Shown here: positions 24,340 to 33,439 of the stretch, in pieces
Numbering within the stretch: the stretch's first letter is position 1
Layout of the letters: each line of letters starts with the position of its first letter
Source: an uncultured Sphingobacteriaceae bacterium
GTDB lineage: Bacteria > Bacteroidota > Bacteroidia > Sphingobacteriales > Sphingobacteriaceae
Reading direction: 5' to 3'
Assembly: GCA_946480915.1 (NCBI GenBank)
Contig: CAMLLO010000013.1
Span: 62,001-126,000, forward strand
Length of the DNA stretch: 64,000 nucleotides
Program-made: the position numbers and the translations under genes
Notes under the pieces: model-generated
Database searches by the model: none
The model's input: the letters and a program-made list of their open reading frames with translations, nothing else
What the model was told of the DNA's origin: nothing

Positions 24340-26192
24340 GCTGCAACCCTCCTTAAAACTCTGTTTTTTCCTGCCATCGCTTCAGCCCAACATTTTACCA
24401 CATGCGGAACAACCGAATTGCCGATGAATTTTTTCTGATCAGTCTGATTCCCGAATAATTGATAATCTTTTGGAAAACCTTGAATTGGAAGCAGCTCGTC
24501 TATCTTTAACATCCTCATCTTAATATCAGCTATGCCATACAAAGCCATAAACCGTTTAATCCTGATCATAACTTCAGAATCATCATCATAAATTGGAATA
24601 TGAACATGTTCGTGAGTAGTGAACTGAATGAGATACAAAGGAGCCTTATGTTGACTTGCTACGATTACAGGTGAAGGTACTTCTGTTGAAGTAGTATGTC
24701 CCCCATGTGAAGGATTTAGAATGAATGATATTGGTTGGCAATTAATTAGCCGGTGTTTATCGTTTGGAAGAACCGCGCCAGCAGGGCTTTCAATGGACTG
24801 AATATTGCCATTTCCTGTAAAGGTTTTATCAAAAAAGCACGTTTGAATTTTAGAGAATGTATCCCGGGTACCTAATGTGTTAGCGGGACCTTCAACAGAG
24901 TGCACATTTTCACCTTTTCCATAATATTTAGTCAAAAAACAAGGATTTAATATATATGGATGGTGCCTACTTGCAAGTAATGTTTTTGAGGGTTCTTCAA
25001 TAGATGTCGCTGAATTATTGAAATTGGTATTAAGAATAAACGGCTTGCACTGAACTAGCGCTTGTCCATCCGATGTTTTAATAGTTCCAGCCGGACCTGT
25101 CACCGGGATAACCTTTCCGGCTGGTTTACCACTATAATATTTTGCAATAAATGATGTATTGACTAGCGCTAATCTACCTTGACAAGAAACTGTCGGGCAG
25201 GGTTTGTCGATATCGGTGGCTGTTTGCTTAAAACCTCCATTCGCACTCATACTGTTATACCTAACCATATATGATTCTTTACCGCCAGCGACGAATTTTA
25301 TCAATCCTGCATATATCCTTTCCAGCGAAGGATCAACCAATGCTTTCTTTCGGTTGAAAATACTTGTTCCTTCGTCGCGGAAATCTAAAACATCCTTAAC
25401 CGCTTTCCATTTCTGTTGAGTGCCAAACATGCCACCAACAACAGGCTTTTTAGCGTGTGTGCTTTCAGGCCAAACGATAGGCAGTCCAGGCTTTGCAAAA
25501 CATCCAAATAAGCGGTTACGTGAAGTATAAGCTCCAAAATCGGCACTGTTCATTTCCTTCCACTCGTCACGGTACCCCAGACTATTAATATCTTTTCTCC
25601 AGCGTAACCAGTCGGATCCTGATCTACGGGAAACGGGTTTACCGTTCTCATCCAACGGTCCCCAGCTCATGAATTCAACGACATTCTCGATCATGATATA
25701 ATCCGGATTAAGAATCTGGATATAACTATCACCTACATGATATTCCTTTTTAATCGGATCGAAATGCATGTAAAGATTTTCAGCCAATGTTCTGCTATCC
25801 GCGTCACGAGCCTGACCACCCTTTGCTTTGCTGAAATTTGTACATTCAAGCGAGGCCCAAAGGATAACTTTAGCATTTGGGTATAACAGACGGTATTTAA
25901 TTAAAAGATCAACCAAGGGTGAAAGCTCAAGCGTGCGAATATCCTCTTCGAAGTGTACAACTTCAGGATGATTCATCCAATGAGATTTGATAGCTTTTGC
26001 ATCATGGTTAACACATGCTATAACCAGTGCACATTTTTTGCCATTCAATAATGCTCTATCGAATCCTGTTGTTGTACCGCCGGCGCCGCAAAAAAGATCA
26101 ATGATGATGAATTCAATTTCATCCGGATTTTTAACTAATTGAGGACGGAAACCACCGCCCTCTGAATACATGAAATGTTGTTTCATAACCAC
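24336..26192 (-). CDS. DNA cytosine-C5 methyltransferase with tandem repeats
   Basis: 618 residues. Motif I D-L-F-C-G-A-G-G-T-T-T-G-F (about 33-45), motif VI IENV, motif VIII TSRNRLFG and motif X GNSVVPHVVK are clear. Motif IV reads S-L-E-C-T-N-F-S, so the catalytic Cys is present but the usual preceding Pro is Glu. Between motifs VIII and X lie about six tandem repeats of roughly 35 residues (about 327-520), each with S/D-x-E/D-x-P-x-x-T, resembling motif IX repeated. The usual family has one such copy. It may protect phage DNA from restriction or alter sequence recognition. Confidence 0.8.
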   Translation of the reverse strand: MVMKQHFMYSEGGGFRPQLVKNPDEIEFIIIDLFCGAGGTTTGFDRALLNGKKCALVIACVNHDAKAIKSHWMNHPEVVHFEEDIRTLELSPLVDLLIKYRLLYPNAKVILWASLECTNFSKAKGGQARDADSRTLAENLYMHFDPIKKEYHVGDSYIQILNPDYIMIENVVEFMSWGPLDENGKPVSRRSGSDWLRWRKDINSLGYRDEWKEMNSADFGAYTSRNRLFGCFAKPGLPIVWPESTHAKKPVVGGMFGTQQKWKAVKDVLDFRDEGTSIFNRKKALVDPSLERIYAGLIKFVAGGKESYMVRYNSMSANGGFKQTATDIDKPCPTVSCQGRLALVNTSFIAKYYSGKPAGKVIPVTGPAGTIKTSDGQALVQCKPFILNTNFNNSATSIEEPSKTLLASRHHPYILNPCFLTKYYGKGENVHSVEGPANTLGTRDTFSKIQTCFFDKTFTGNGNIQSIESPAGAVLPNDKHRLINCQPISFILNPSHGGHTTSTEVPSPVIVASQHKAPLYLIQFTTHEHVHIPIYDDDSEVMIRIKRFMALYGIADIKMRMLKIDELLPIQGFPKDYQLFGNQTDQKKFIGNSVVPHVVKCWAEAMAGKNRVLRRVAA

Positions 26193-26677
26193 CTCACCTC
26201 CTGTATATCGAATTTTTTGGGAAGAACATCACCTTTCACGTAAAGTGGGTGACGGGGATTATTGGAATTAGTTAGCTCGAGGTAATATAGCTCTGAGTTA
26301 TCGATACCAATAAGAGGTTTAGCTTTTGTTTTTACATTTCCCCAGGCGCAAACAGTTAGCTTGCATTGAGCATGCATTTCCAGAATGTGACGATTATTAT
26401 CCTCTCCTACTGGATTTTCAACATTTAGTAACTCTTTAGGATCCGTGCTGCGATAAGCGAATAAATTACCTACCATTATACCACCGTATCCCCAAGTATG
26501 AGCAAAGTTGATGCACCTGCGAATTGTTGGATCATCTTGCATTGCATCGGCTGTAGAAGGATTTAACATGATGAATAAAACAAGAGGTTTTTTTTCATCC
26601 CAAATACGCCAAAGTCTATAACGGTAAAGCTTGCAATCGCTTAGTATTGCACCGCTTTGAGCGAATAAATCTGCCAT
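26183..26677 (-). CDS. DUF1643 protein
   Basis: 164 residues with F-I-M-L-N-P-S-T-A-D, D-D-P-T-I-R-R-C, and V-C-A-W-G, the conserved blocks of DUF1643. These occur mainly next to modification genes; the function is unknown. It overlaps the methyltransferase by 10 bases, and its ATG shares its last base with the helicase-methyltransferase stop. Confidence 0.78.
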   Translation of the reverse strand: MADLFAQSGAILSDCKLYRYRLWRIWDEKKPLVLFIMLNPSTADAMQDDPTIRRCINFAHTWGYGGIMVGNLFAYRSTDPKELLNVENPVGEDNNRHILEMHAQCKLTVCAWGNVKTKAKPLIGIDNSELYYLELTNSNNPRHPLYVKGDVLPKKFDIQEVRWL

Positions 26678-29223
26678 TATGCTGCCTCTCCCTCTTTATT
26701 ATTAATGTTCGCTTTAGGTATATTTTCGGATAAAAGATCAAATAAAGTAGGGATGTTAATCTTGTATTCTATAGATTTCAAGTAGAACAATCCATCATCA
26801 TAATAATCCGGATTCAGTTCCGAACTTATTGCATTCCGATTCATTTCAAGAGCTACATACGGTGTAGAGAATAGACCGCCGAAAGGATCATCTACAATAT
26901 CGCCCTCATTCGTAAATCGGAAGATCAAACGTTTGATGATATCTAATTGAAGCGGACAAATATGTTTTTCCTTTTTCCGATTGGCCTGATTAGCGTTCAA
27001 GGTATTCATCCTGTTGATATCAGTCCAAACCAAATCATTTGAGCTGGTAGGGGGAATAGTCATAAACAGCTTGCTTAACCGACCTGAAGCATCAAGATCA
27101 TTACACACCCTTAAATGTTCCTGAAAATTATATATGTTTTCTTTATCGTATTTCTTCCAGGCATTGAATACATATTTCATATCAGCCTTTGAAAGCTCCT
27201 CAAAACTTAAAAACCTGTCTCCAGATGATTTCCAATAAGCATGAGCATCAAGCTGCCAAAGGCTTAATAAATATTCATCGATCTTTTTAATTACCGGTTG
27301 ATCAGCATAAGCATTATTCATTTCAGTCGGACGTTTACGGAAAAGAAGGATATACTCAGGAAGTCCGACACCCATTTTAGTTGCATCCTTTCTTTGCTCA
27401 CCCCATGTTAAACGATAGGTTTGATTATTCTCACGAACTACATCCGTAGTTACAGTAATCTTACCAACCAGAAAGAAACCATGCTTTTCAAAATGTGCAA
27501 CTGTTTGCCCTGAAAAGTCTGAAATGGTTGTGAATGAGGTACCGTTTTGATAAGAATAACGGATCCGGTCCTTCACATGAATTGCAGCAATTCTACCTGG
27601 CTTTAATGTCCTTAATAAATTTGGGGTAAGAAAATCCATTTGTTTGAAGAATTCTGCATTTCCGTGGTTATGGCCAAAGTCATTGTAATTATCAGAATAC
27701 TCATAATGATCACCGAAAGGAATTGAGGTAAGAATCATATCTGTACTGTTTTCCTCCATTTGCTGATGAACAATGGTAGTATCATTGTTGTAAACCGTTG
27801 CACCTCCAACTTTAGCATGTCGTGGATTCTTGAAAATCTGTCGTTTCATATCTGCTTTTATTTTATCGCTATTTAAACCGTATTCACGGACTATATTTAT
27901 CATTTCTGTTTGAAGCTCGATATGATTGGCCCACTTCTGTTTTAGAGTTTTTAATACTTCTCTTTCGTTATTAGTAAAGAGAATATAAACATGAACCTCT
28001 TTTTCCTGCCTGAAGCGAAAAACTCTGTGAATTGCTTGAATGAAGTCGTTGAACTTATAGTCAATTCCTACGAATACCATATTATAACAGGCATGCTGGA
28101 AATTACATCCGGATCCGGCTATCACTGGCTTACTGGACAGGATTTTATATTCTCCTTTTGAAAAACTGATCAGAAGATCTTCTTTTAAAGAATTTTCCTG
28201 AGATCCGTAAACTGATTTCAAATCATAGCCTTTAAACTTCTGTTCAATGGCTGTTCTTTCAGCTTCACGATGATGCCAAAGAATCCAATTCTCATCAGGT
28301 TTGGTATTTACGATTTTAAAGGCCTCTTCAATACGAACCTGAACGCTGTCAGATTTCTCCCGGGAAACATCAACCAAGCTTTTAGTAGTATCTTTGAACA
28401 GAACGATATCACCTTTCTTATTTTGGATTACATCATCAGTATAATTCTTTACCTCTATTTCATGCAGATGCATTTTAGGTAAGTTGTAACCAGTATCATC
28501 AAAACCTAAGTCAGAAGGCTTGTTTATGAATACAGCCCATGTACTAACCCACTTCCAGAATTCTTCTTTCTTATTCGGGTAAAGTGTAAGATGGCCGGCT
28601 TTCGTGCTGTCACGCTGGAAGAATCTCGTTAACGCATGTCCACGATCGATAACGCCTAAATAATCAGCGTAATTTAATATCTCAATAAAATCATTCGGTG
28701 TAGGGGTTGCCGTTGCAACAAACCTGTAATGAACTTTCCTGAAATGCTCTAAAACATAGTTTGTAGTTTCAGTTTTAAGGTTTCTAAGTATTGAGGCTTC
28801 ATCAAAAGAAACACCTCCGAACTTGGAAGCATCTATATCCCCTTTCCGGATCCTCTCGTAATTGGTAAGGTATATTTTGGGCTCATACTTATCAATTGAG
28901 TTGCTATCTGTGATATAAAGCGTTTCAATTGCATTACCAAAATACAGTTCATTGTCACGCTTGAACTCACCTACTACGCCCAAAGGCATGACTATTAAAA
29001 ACGGCTTTTTAGTTTTTTTAATCACCTGGTATGCAAGCTCTAATTGCATTGCGGTTTTTGTTAGACCGAAACTTGCAAAGATGGCCCTCCTGCCTCCTTT
29101 TAAACACCATTTTGTTATTTGCTTTGCATGAGGAAGAATATCGCCAATAGGATTCTTTATGTTGAATCCATATTCCTCAGCCACAACAATCTTATTCTCC
29201 AGAAACTCCTGATAGTTATCCAT
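26677..29223 (-). CDS. Helicase-DNA methyltransferase fusion
   Basis: 848 residues. The N-terminal half is an SF2 helicase: F-G-L-T-K-T-A motif I, S-F-D-E-A-S motif II, T-A-T-P-T-P-N motif III and Q-A-I-H-R-V-F-R-F-R-Q motif VI. The C-terminal half is an N4/N6-type methyltransferase with T-S-I-P-F-G (in place of the usual S-P-P-Y) and D-P-F-G-G-L-F-S-T-P as motif I. A copy of the 28-bp motif overlaps its last codons. Likely modifies DNA ahead of the phage fork or acts against restriction. Substrate unknown. Confidence 0.8.
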   Translation of the reverse strand: MDNYQEFLENKIVVAEEYGFNIKNPIGDILPHAKQITKWCLKGGRRAIFASFGLTKTAMQLELAYQVIKKTKKPFLIVMPLGVVGEFKRDNELYFGNAIETLYITDSNSIDKYEPKIYLTNYERIRKGDIDASKFGGVSFDEASILRNLKTETTNYVLEHFRKVHYRFVATATPTPNDFIEILNYADYLGVIDRGHALTRFFQRDSTKAGHLTLYPNKKEEFWKWVSTWAVFINKPSDLGFDDTGYNLPKMHLHEIEVKNYTDDVIQNKKGDIVLFKDTTKSLVDVSREKSDSVQVRIEEAFKIVNTKPDENWILWHHREAERTAIEQKFKGYDLKSVYGSQENSLKEDLLISFSKGEYKILSSKPVIAGSGCNFQHACYNMVFVGIDYKFNDFIQAIHRVFRFRQEKEVHVYILFTNNEREVLKTLKQKWANHIELQTEMINIVREYGLNSDKIKADMKRQIFKNPRHAKVGGATVYNNDTTIVHQQMEENSTDMILTSIPFGDHYEYSDNYNDFGHNHGNAEFFKQMDFLTPNLLRTLKPGRIAAIHVKDRIRYSYQNGTSFTTISDFSGQTVAHFEKHGFFLVGKITVTTDVVRENNQTYRLTWGEQRKDATKMGVGLPEYILLFRKRPTEMNNAYADQPVIKKIDEYLLSLWQLDAHAYWKSSGDRFLSFEELSKADMKYVFNAWKKYDKENIYNFQEHLRVCNDLDASGRLSKLFMTIPPTSSNDLVWTDINRMNTLNANQANRKKEKHICPLQLDIIKRLIFRFTNEGDIVDDPFGGLFSTPYVALEMNRNAISSELNPDYYDDGLFYLKSIEYKINIPTLFDLLSENIPKANINNKEGEAA
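26697..26724 (-). promoter_or_regulatory. Recurrent 28-bp phage motif, copy 7 (inside coding sequence)
   Basis: It lies within the last codons of the helicase-methyltransferase (encoding ...NINNKE...) and 19 bases before the DUF1643 ATG. The distal half is ATACCT instead of ATACGT. Confidence 0.5.
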
Positions 29224-29251
29224 TATTATAAATGTTTGATTTGCGTATATT
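29224..29251 (-). promoter_or_regulatory. Recurrent 28-bp phage motif, copy 8
   Basis: It abuts the ATG of the helicase-methyltransferase gene with no gap. If it were a promoter, the transcript would be leaderless. Confidence 0.55.
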
Positions 29252-30929
29252 ATTTGGTAAAAAGATTGATAACATCATCTATGAAGCTAACATCCACATC
29301 ATCCTCGGCGCCTGTAACGGTATTGGCAATATTTCGTTTAGATTCAATTAGCTTGTAATTCCAATCATCGATCGTATCTTTTCCGATGAAGTAAGTACAC
29401 ATCACATTCTTATGCTGGCCAGTGCGATAAAGTCTATCCTCAGCCTGATCCATAACAGCTGCATGCCATCCCATTTCAATAAACACAACTTCAGATGCGA
29501 TATCCTGTAACCCATCCACACCGGTACCAGCTGCTTTAATACTGCAGACTATAACCTGAATATTAGGATCTGTTTTAAATCTATCTACGGCTGCTTGCTT
29601 TTGAATTGGATTTTCATCTCCTGTAATACGTACGCTTTTAGGGAACTTCTCCTGTACTTGTGCGATAACGTCCCTTAGATTAGCGAAAACAACAACCTTT
29701 TGACCTTGCGAAACAAGATCATGAATAAAGTCGAAAGCATCAGCCAGCTTACCACGAGCACTGATATTTTTTAGAATACCGATGCGAACCATCACCTCGC
29801 CCTTCATACTCTTTTCAATCTGATCATCAGATTTACCGCGAACTTCACTTAAATAAGATTCAAGATTAGCTTGTGCATGCTTATATTCTTTACGTGCAAA
29901 TTCTGAAAGCTCACAAACAACGATCTGTCTTGATTTATCCGGAAGGAAAGCTTTGATTTCAGGATCCGACTTATTACGTCTGAAATAACAGATTGTATTC
30001 AGATGATAATTCAGCTCTTTTAGCTTCGATGCTTCTTTAGGGCCTGCACAATAATTCTGTTTAAAGGTACTATAGCCGCCAAATTCAGGCAAACGGTTAA
30101 TGATTGTTAACTGACTTACAAGATCAATAGGCTTATTTACTACCATGGTACCGGTTAAGCCTATTACAATTTCCTTACCCATGGTTATACCTCGGGTGAA
30201 CTTATAATTCTGAGTTTTTGAATCTTTTACTTTATGAATCTCATCAACTATTACAGCCTGGAATAAATCGAGGTATTTCTTTTTGAAAACGATATCTGTA
30301 ATCCTGAAACGCCCCTTTGCTGGCTTTTTGATATCCTCAACAAAATACTTTTTAAGGCTCTCATAGTTGGTAATAAAGAAATCAGCCATACCAACACGGT
30401 GAAACTCAGGAAAAGTATGTTTAATGGAATCCTGAAGAACAATAGCCTTTTTGTACGATATACTTTCGATGGCACGTTTCCAGTTCTCTTTTACAGCAGA
30501 GGGGCAAATCACTAAAACAGGAAACTTACCGAATGCTATTATTGTTGCAATCGCTTGTGCTGTTTTCCCTAATCCCATATCATCCCCGTTGATAAAACGC
30601 TTCTTTTCCAGACCGTAGGCAATTCCCTTTTGCTGGTAAGGCCTTAAGATGAAATGAGGCTTTAATGGAATAGACACTTGTAATTCTGGAAGCGGAGGGA
30701 TAACAGGAATATTGGTATTCTCCACAACAGGTTTGTGCCCAAAATCAAGCTTATGAGCACGGGCAAAGCGTTCAACTTCATCCCGGTATTTAATGGGTAC
30801 CTGCCAGTATTTCTCATTAAACAACCAACGTCTTTCAGGCAGTTCTTTAACAGCTGCAACAATGGCCGGCAATGGTTTGAATTCTATTTTGAAGTAATTA
30901 CCTACAGGTAAAACAGTTCCGTAACTCAT
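29250..30929 (-). CDS. SNF2-family helicase/ATPase
   Basis: 559 residues. Motifs: G-D-D-M-G-L-G-K-T-A (I), V-I-V-D-E-I-H-K (II), G-L-T-G-T-M (III), and Q-A-E-D-R-L-Y-R-T-G-Q (VI). The N-terminus resembles the HARP domain seen in SMARCAL1-like proteins (RWLFNEKYWQVPIKYRDEV). SNF2 proteins remodel protein-DNA or branched DNA. Position beside methyltransferases suggests a replication/modification operon. Confidence 0.82.
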   Translation of the reverse strand: MSYGTVLPVGNYFKIEFKPLPAIVAAVKELPERRWLFNEKYWQVPIKYRDEVERFARAHKLDFGHKPVVENTNIPVIPPLPELQVSIPLKPHFILRPYQQKGIAYGLEKKRFINGDDMGLGKTAQAIATIIAFGKFPVLVICPSAVKENWKRAIESISYKKAIVLQDSIKHTFPEFHRVGMADFFITNYESLKKYFVEDIKKPAKGRFRITDIVFKKKYLDLFQAVIVDEIHKVKDSKTQNYKFTRGITMGKEIVIGLTGTMVVNKPIDLVSQLTIINRLPEFGGYSTFKQNYCAGPKEASKLKELNYHLNTICYFRRNKSDPEIKAFLPDKSRQIVVCELSEFARKEYKHAQANLESYLSEVRGKSDDQIEKSMKGEVMVRIGILKNISARGKLADAFDFIHDLVSQGQKVVVFANLRDVIAQVQEKFPKSVRITGDENPIQKQAAVDRFKTDPNIQVIVCSIKAAGTGVDGLQDIASEVVFIEMGWHAAVMDQAEDRLYRTGQHKNVMCTYFIGKDTIDDWNYKLIESKRNIANTVTGAEDDVDVSFIDDVINLFTK

Positions 30930-30930
30930 A

Positions 30931-31110
30931 TTAAAATAATTTACCTTGATTTTGATTTTTATCAGGATGCAGAAAGCTTTCGGTCATAGAATCGACCATT
31001 CTTTCCAGATTTTTACTTTCATTAAGTGCCGCAGCTGAACGATCACGGAAATACTTATTTTGAGCTTCTCGCATTCTTTCGACGAGTTCCGCATAAAATT
31101 GAATATCCAT
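30931..31110 (-). CDS. Small helical phage protein
   Basis: 59 residues, charged and helical (ERMREAQNKYFRDRSAA...). It starts two bases after the upstream stop and its own stop lies one base before the SNF2 start. Unknown function. Confidence 0.6.
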   Translation of the reverse strand: MDIQFYAELVERMREAQNKYFRDRSAAALNESKNLERMVDSMTESFLHPDKNQNQGKLF

Positions 31111-31112
31111 AC

Positions 31113-31658
31113 CTAATATTTTAAATCAGTCCAGTGAATTAGTTTGCCGGTAAAGTCCTTATTGAAGTATGCGAAGAAATCATCAACAGAATCAAATCCA
31201 TCGTTATTAGCAAGTCGTTTCATACTATCGATGTTTATTTCAGCTAAATCATAGAATAGCTTGCCATCAATCCAAACCACTGGCTTTTTAACGCCTAATG
31301 GCCTTGTCAATGGAATATGCTTTATTTCGATCTTCTGAACACTTTTACATTTAATTACCGGTGCAAACTGAAACCTTTTAGGAGTACGATTATTGATAAC
31401 AAAATGTATATCATTTCCAGCTTTCCAACGGTCATGTTCATCTATCCGGATTGTGTGAAGTTTAGGTTTTACCCCATCTATTATTGCCCTGGCAGAATCT
31501 ATAAAATAGTATTCAACTGGCATGGGATGATTTGGCTCCCTGCATAATTCACATAATTTTGATATAGGAATTATCTGATTCTTGTACAATCCTACCAGTA
31601 TCTTTTCTACAAATCCATTCGGCTTTTTATTAATAACCTGTGAGAATCCTAAAGTCAT
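31113..31658 (-). CDS. Phage protein with a Cys-rich segment
   Basis: 181 residues. A C-E-L-C-R-E-P-N-H-P segment may bind zinc. The remaining part has D-x-H-D-R-W-K-A-G-N-D-I-H-F, similar to phage proteins of unknown role. Four-base overlap with the upstream gene. Confidence 0.63.
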   Translation of the reverse strand: MTLGFSQVINKKPNGFVEKILVGLYKNQIIPISKLCELCREPNHPMPVEYYFIDSARAIIDGVKPKLHTIRIDEHDRWKAGNDIHFVINNRTPKRFQFAPVIKCKSVQKIEIKHIPLTRPLGVKKPVVWIDGKLFYDLAEINIDSMKRLANNDGFDSVDDFFAYFNKDFTGKLIHWTDLKY

Positions 31659-32026
31659 ACAGTCACGCCCTCCAGACGTTCATTAACTTCCTGAACCGTT
31701 ATGGATCCTGTTTCAATCAGATGAATAAGTTTAATTGCCCTGGCTTCAGCTTCTGTATTGGCTAGCATTGGAGTTGATTTAGTTCCGCAAGTCTTACATA
31801 TCCAGAAACCACCTTCTGTTCTATAACTCCAAGACTTAGCAGGAAGCATGATACCTAATTCTGAAACGGTGAAAGCCGGAATCCGATAATGATAATTACT
31901 TGCTAATCTTTTATCTACAATAGCATCACCTAATGCTGATTTAGTATGGAAAAATTCACTTTTTTGATCTACACCTAGTTCTAAAAGCTTTTTACTTTGC
32001 TCTATCATACAAACCTGATTATCCAT
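31655..32026 (-). CDS. Phage protein of unknown function
   Basis: 123 residues with a W-I-C-K-T-C-G pair that could form half a zinc ribbon, and two helical ends. It overlaps the regulator gene by eight bases. Family not known. Confidence 0.6.
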   Translation of the reverse strand: MDNQVCMIEQSKKLLELGVDQKSEFFHTKSALGDAIVDKRLASNYHYRIPAFTVSELGIMLPAKSWSYRTEGGFWICKTCGTKSTPMLANTEAEARAIKLIHLIETGSITVQEVNERLEGVTV

Positions 32027-32480
32027 TCACCACCTCCTTTTCTCTCACATAGAAAGCCCTCATAGATGCCATATTACCTTCAGTATAAGCTTCAAGGTTT
32101 AGTTTATTATTTACTATAAGGTTTTTGGCTAATTGTAGATAAAAATCAAGATCAGAAACACGGTATTCTACCCTGTTAGCATCTTCATTAACTTTTGAAA
32201 CTTCTACTCCGAATGATTTGACAAACTTTGTTAGATCGTCTGAAAGTGGTTTTGTAAACATTACTTTTTCTAAAAGATTATTAATATCGACCTCCATATA
32301 TTTTGATATTGAAAGAAGAATGTGAGCTGGAGGGAATGCCCGACATTCTTCATATGAACCTATTCGTTGACGGTTTAAACCGAACCTGAAAGCAAGCTGT
32401 TCCTGAGATAAGCCTTTTGCTTTCCTGAAATATTGCAGGTTTTTTGAAAAATTTGAATGTAACGTGTCTTTATCAAACAT
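32019..32480 (-). CDS. XRE-family transcriptional regulator
   Basis: 153 residues from MFDKDTLHSNF. I prefer this start because the upstream 46 codons lie over the MazG-like gene. HTH: RKAKGLSQEQLAFRFGLNRQ, about residues 18-37. The C-terminal 90 residues are unrelated to known domains. Placed in the middle of the early region, it may control the genes downstream of it. Confidence 0.72.
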   Translation of the reverse strand: MFDKDTLHSNFSKNLQYFRKAKGLSQEQLAFRFGLNRQRIGSYEECRAFPPAHILLSISKYMEVDINNLLEKVMFTKPLSDDLTKFVKSFGVEVSKVNEDANRVEYRVSDLDFYLQLAKNLIVNNKLNLEAYTEGNMASMRAFYVREKEVVNG

Positions 32481-32484
32481 GATA

Positions 32485-32796
32485 TTAAAGGTTTTCAGTA
32501 CACAGAAATTCAATTCTTTTATTTTGATCTTCATTGAGATAATGAAGCATTCTAAGGCATGTACCAGCAGTTTGAATGCACTCGGTTTTAAGATTGCTGA
32601 TTGAACCTTTGCCCTCATCCAGAAGATTAGCTTCGCGAACTAATTCACCAGCTTCTTCAATAATGATAGCTGCACGTTTTACATTATCTGTAGGCCAAAC
32701 AGGATGCTTCTCCATAGCACGTTCAACTTCCATTAATACCTGCACGATGATCGCCGCCATTTCAGGTGTTTCAGTTGTTATTTTAATCGTTACCAT
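32485..32796 (-). CDS. MazG-like nucleotide pyrophosphohydrolase-like protein
   Basis: 103 residues with K-R-A-A-I-I-I-E-E-A-G-E-L, matching the EExxE metal-binding helix of MazG-type all-alpha NTP pyrophosphohydrolases. Such phage enzymes deplete or balance nucleotides and can lower the alarmone ppGpp. Second E-x-x-D motif not obvious. Its ATG is one base from the motif copy at 32798. Confidence 0.65.
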   Translation of the reverse strand: MVTIKITTETPEMAAIIVQVLMEVERAMEKHPVWPTDNVKRAAIIIEEAGELVREANLLDEGKGSISNLKTECIQTAGTCLRMLHYLNEDQNKRIEFLCTENL

Positions 32797-32797
32797 T

Positions 32798-32825
32798 TAT
32801 TATAAATGTTATTATTAGGAATATT
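32798..32825 (-). promoter_or_regulatory. Recurrent 28-bp phage motif, copy 9
   Basis: ATTCCT-N8-ACATTTATAATA directly before the MazG-like ATG. Confidence 0.5.
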
Positions 32826-32830
32826 TCTGG

Positions 32831-33238
32831 TTAAAACCCAGGCTCTGAATCGATATCGAAGCGAGTTATATTTATATTCTGAGAGTTCCGGTTTAATCGG
32901 CTTTCAGCTTGTTGATCTGAAATACTTTGCCATTCTGTTGTATCCTCGACTTCAAGAGTTACCAAACTACCTTCAACTTTAACAGATGTAAACTTGCCAA
33001 TAACATTTGCGCTTAGATATCTACCGATAGACTCAGCTTTAAGGCTGTTTTCCATTGTATGATCATCAACATCATTATAGATGTATGATCCGCCGTTTTT
33101 AAACTGGATGAACATTTTACGACCGGCTAAGTCTAAACCAAAATAATCAATATTAGATGATTGCTTTTGATGAACGATGTAATTCTCAATTCTATCATCA
33201 ATTAATAGATTTTGGCCATTTAGAACTTGTTTTCTCAT
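32831..33238 (-). CDS. KTSC-domain protein
   Basis: 135 residues. The middle has Q-S-S-N-I-D-Y-F-G-L-D, M-F-I-Q-F-K-N-G-G-S-Y-I-Y, and A-E-S-I-G-R-Y-L, the usual KTSC-domain pattern. The role of the domain is unknown. The leader AAGAATC occurs before its ATG. Confidence 0.7.
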   Translation of the reverse strand: MRKQVLNGQNLLIDDRIENYIVHQKQSSNIDYFGLDLAGRKMFIQFKNGGSYIYNDVDDHTMENSLKAESIGRYLSANVIGKFTSVKVEGSLVTLEVEDTTEWQSISDQQAESRLNRNSQNINITRFDIDSEPGF

Positions 33239-33279
33239 GATTCTTATATTTAGTTTTTAATTAATTGACTGACAAAATA

Positions 33280-33302
33280 CCCGGGGCCATTTACACCCCG
33301 GG
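33280..33302 (-). terminator. Hairpin downstream of the tRNA-Leu-like gene
   Basis: The arms CCCGGGG and CCCCGGG form a strong 7-bp stem, followed on the minus strand by TATTTTG. It may terminate the structured RNA region at 33440-33851, or the KTSC leader may start here. Confidence 0.5.
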
Positions 33303-33439
33303 ATTGCTTCCGGCTTTCGCATCCTTCTATTGCGCTGGCCTCCCTACCGTTTTCCTCTTCAATTAAATGCAGTTAATAGCATATTTACGGCGGCTACTAT
33401 TAGCGAGAATCCAGGGATTATTGGCCTCTTCTATGGTTG

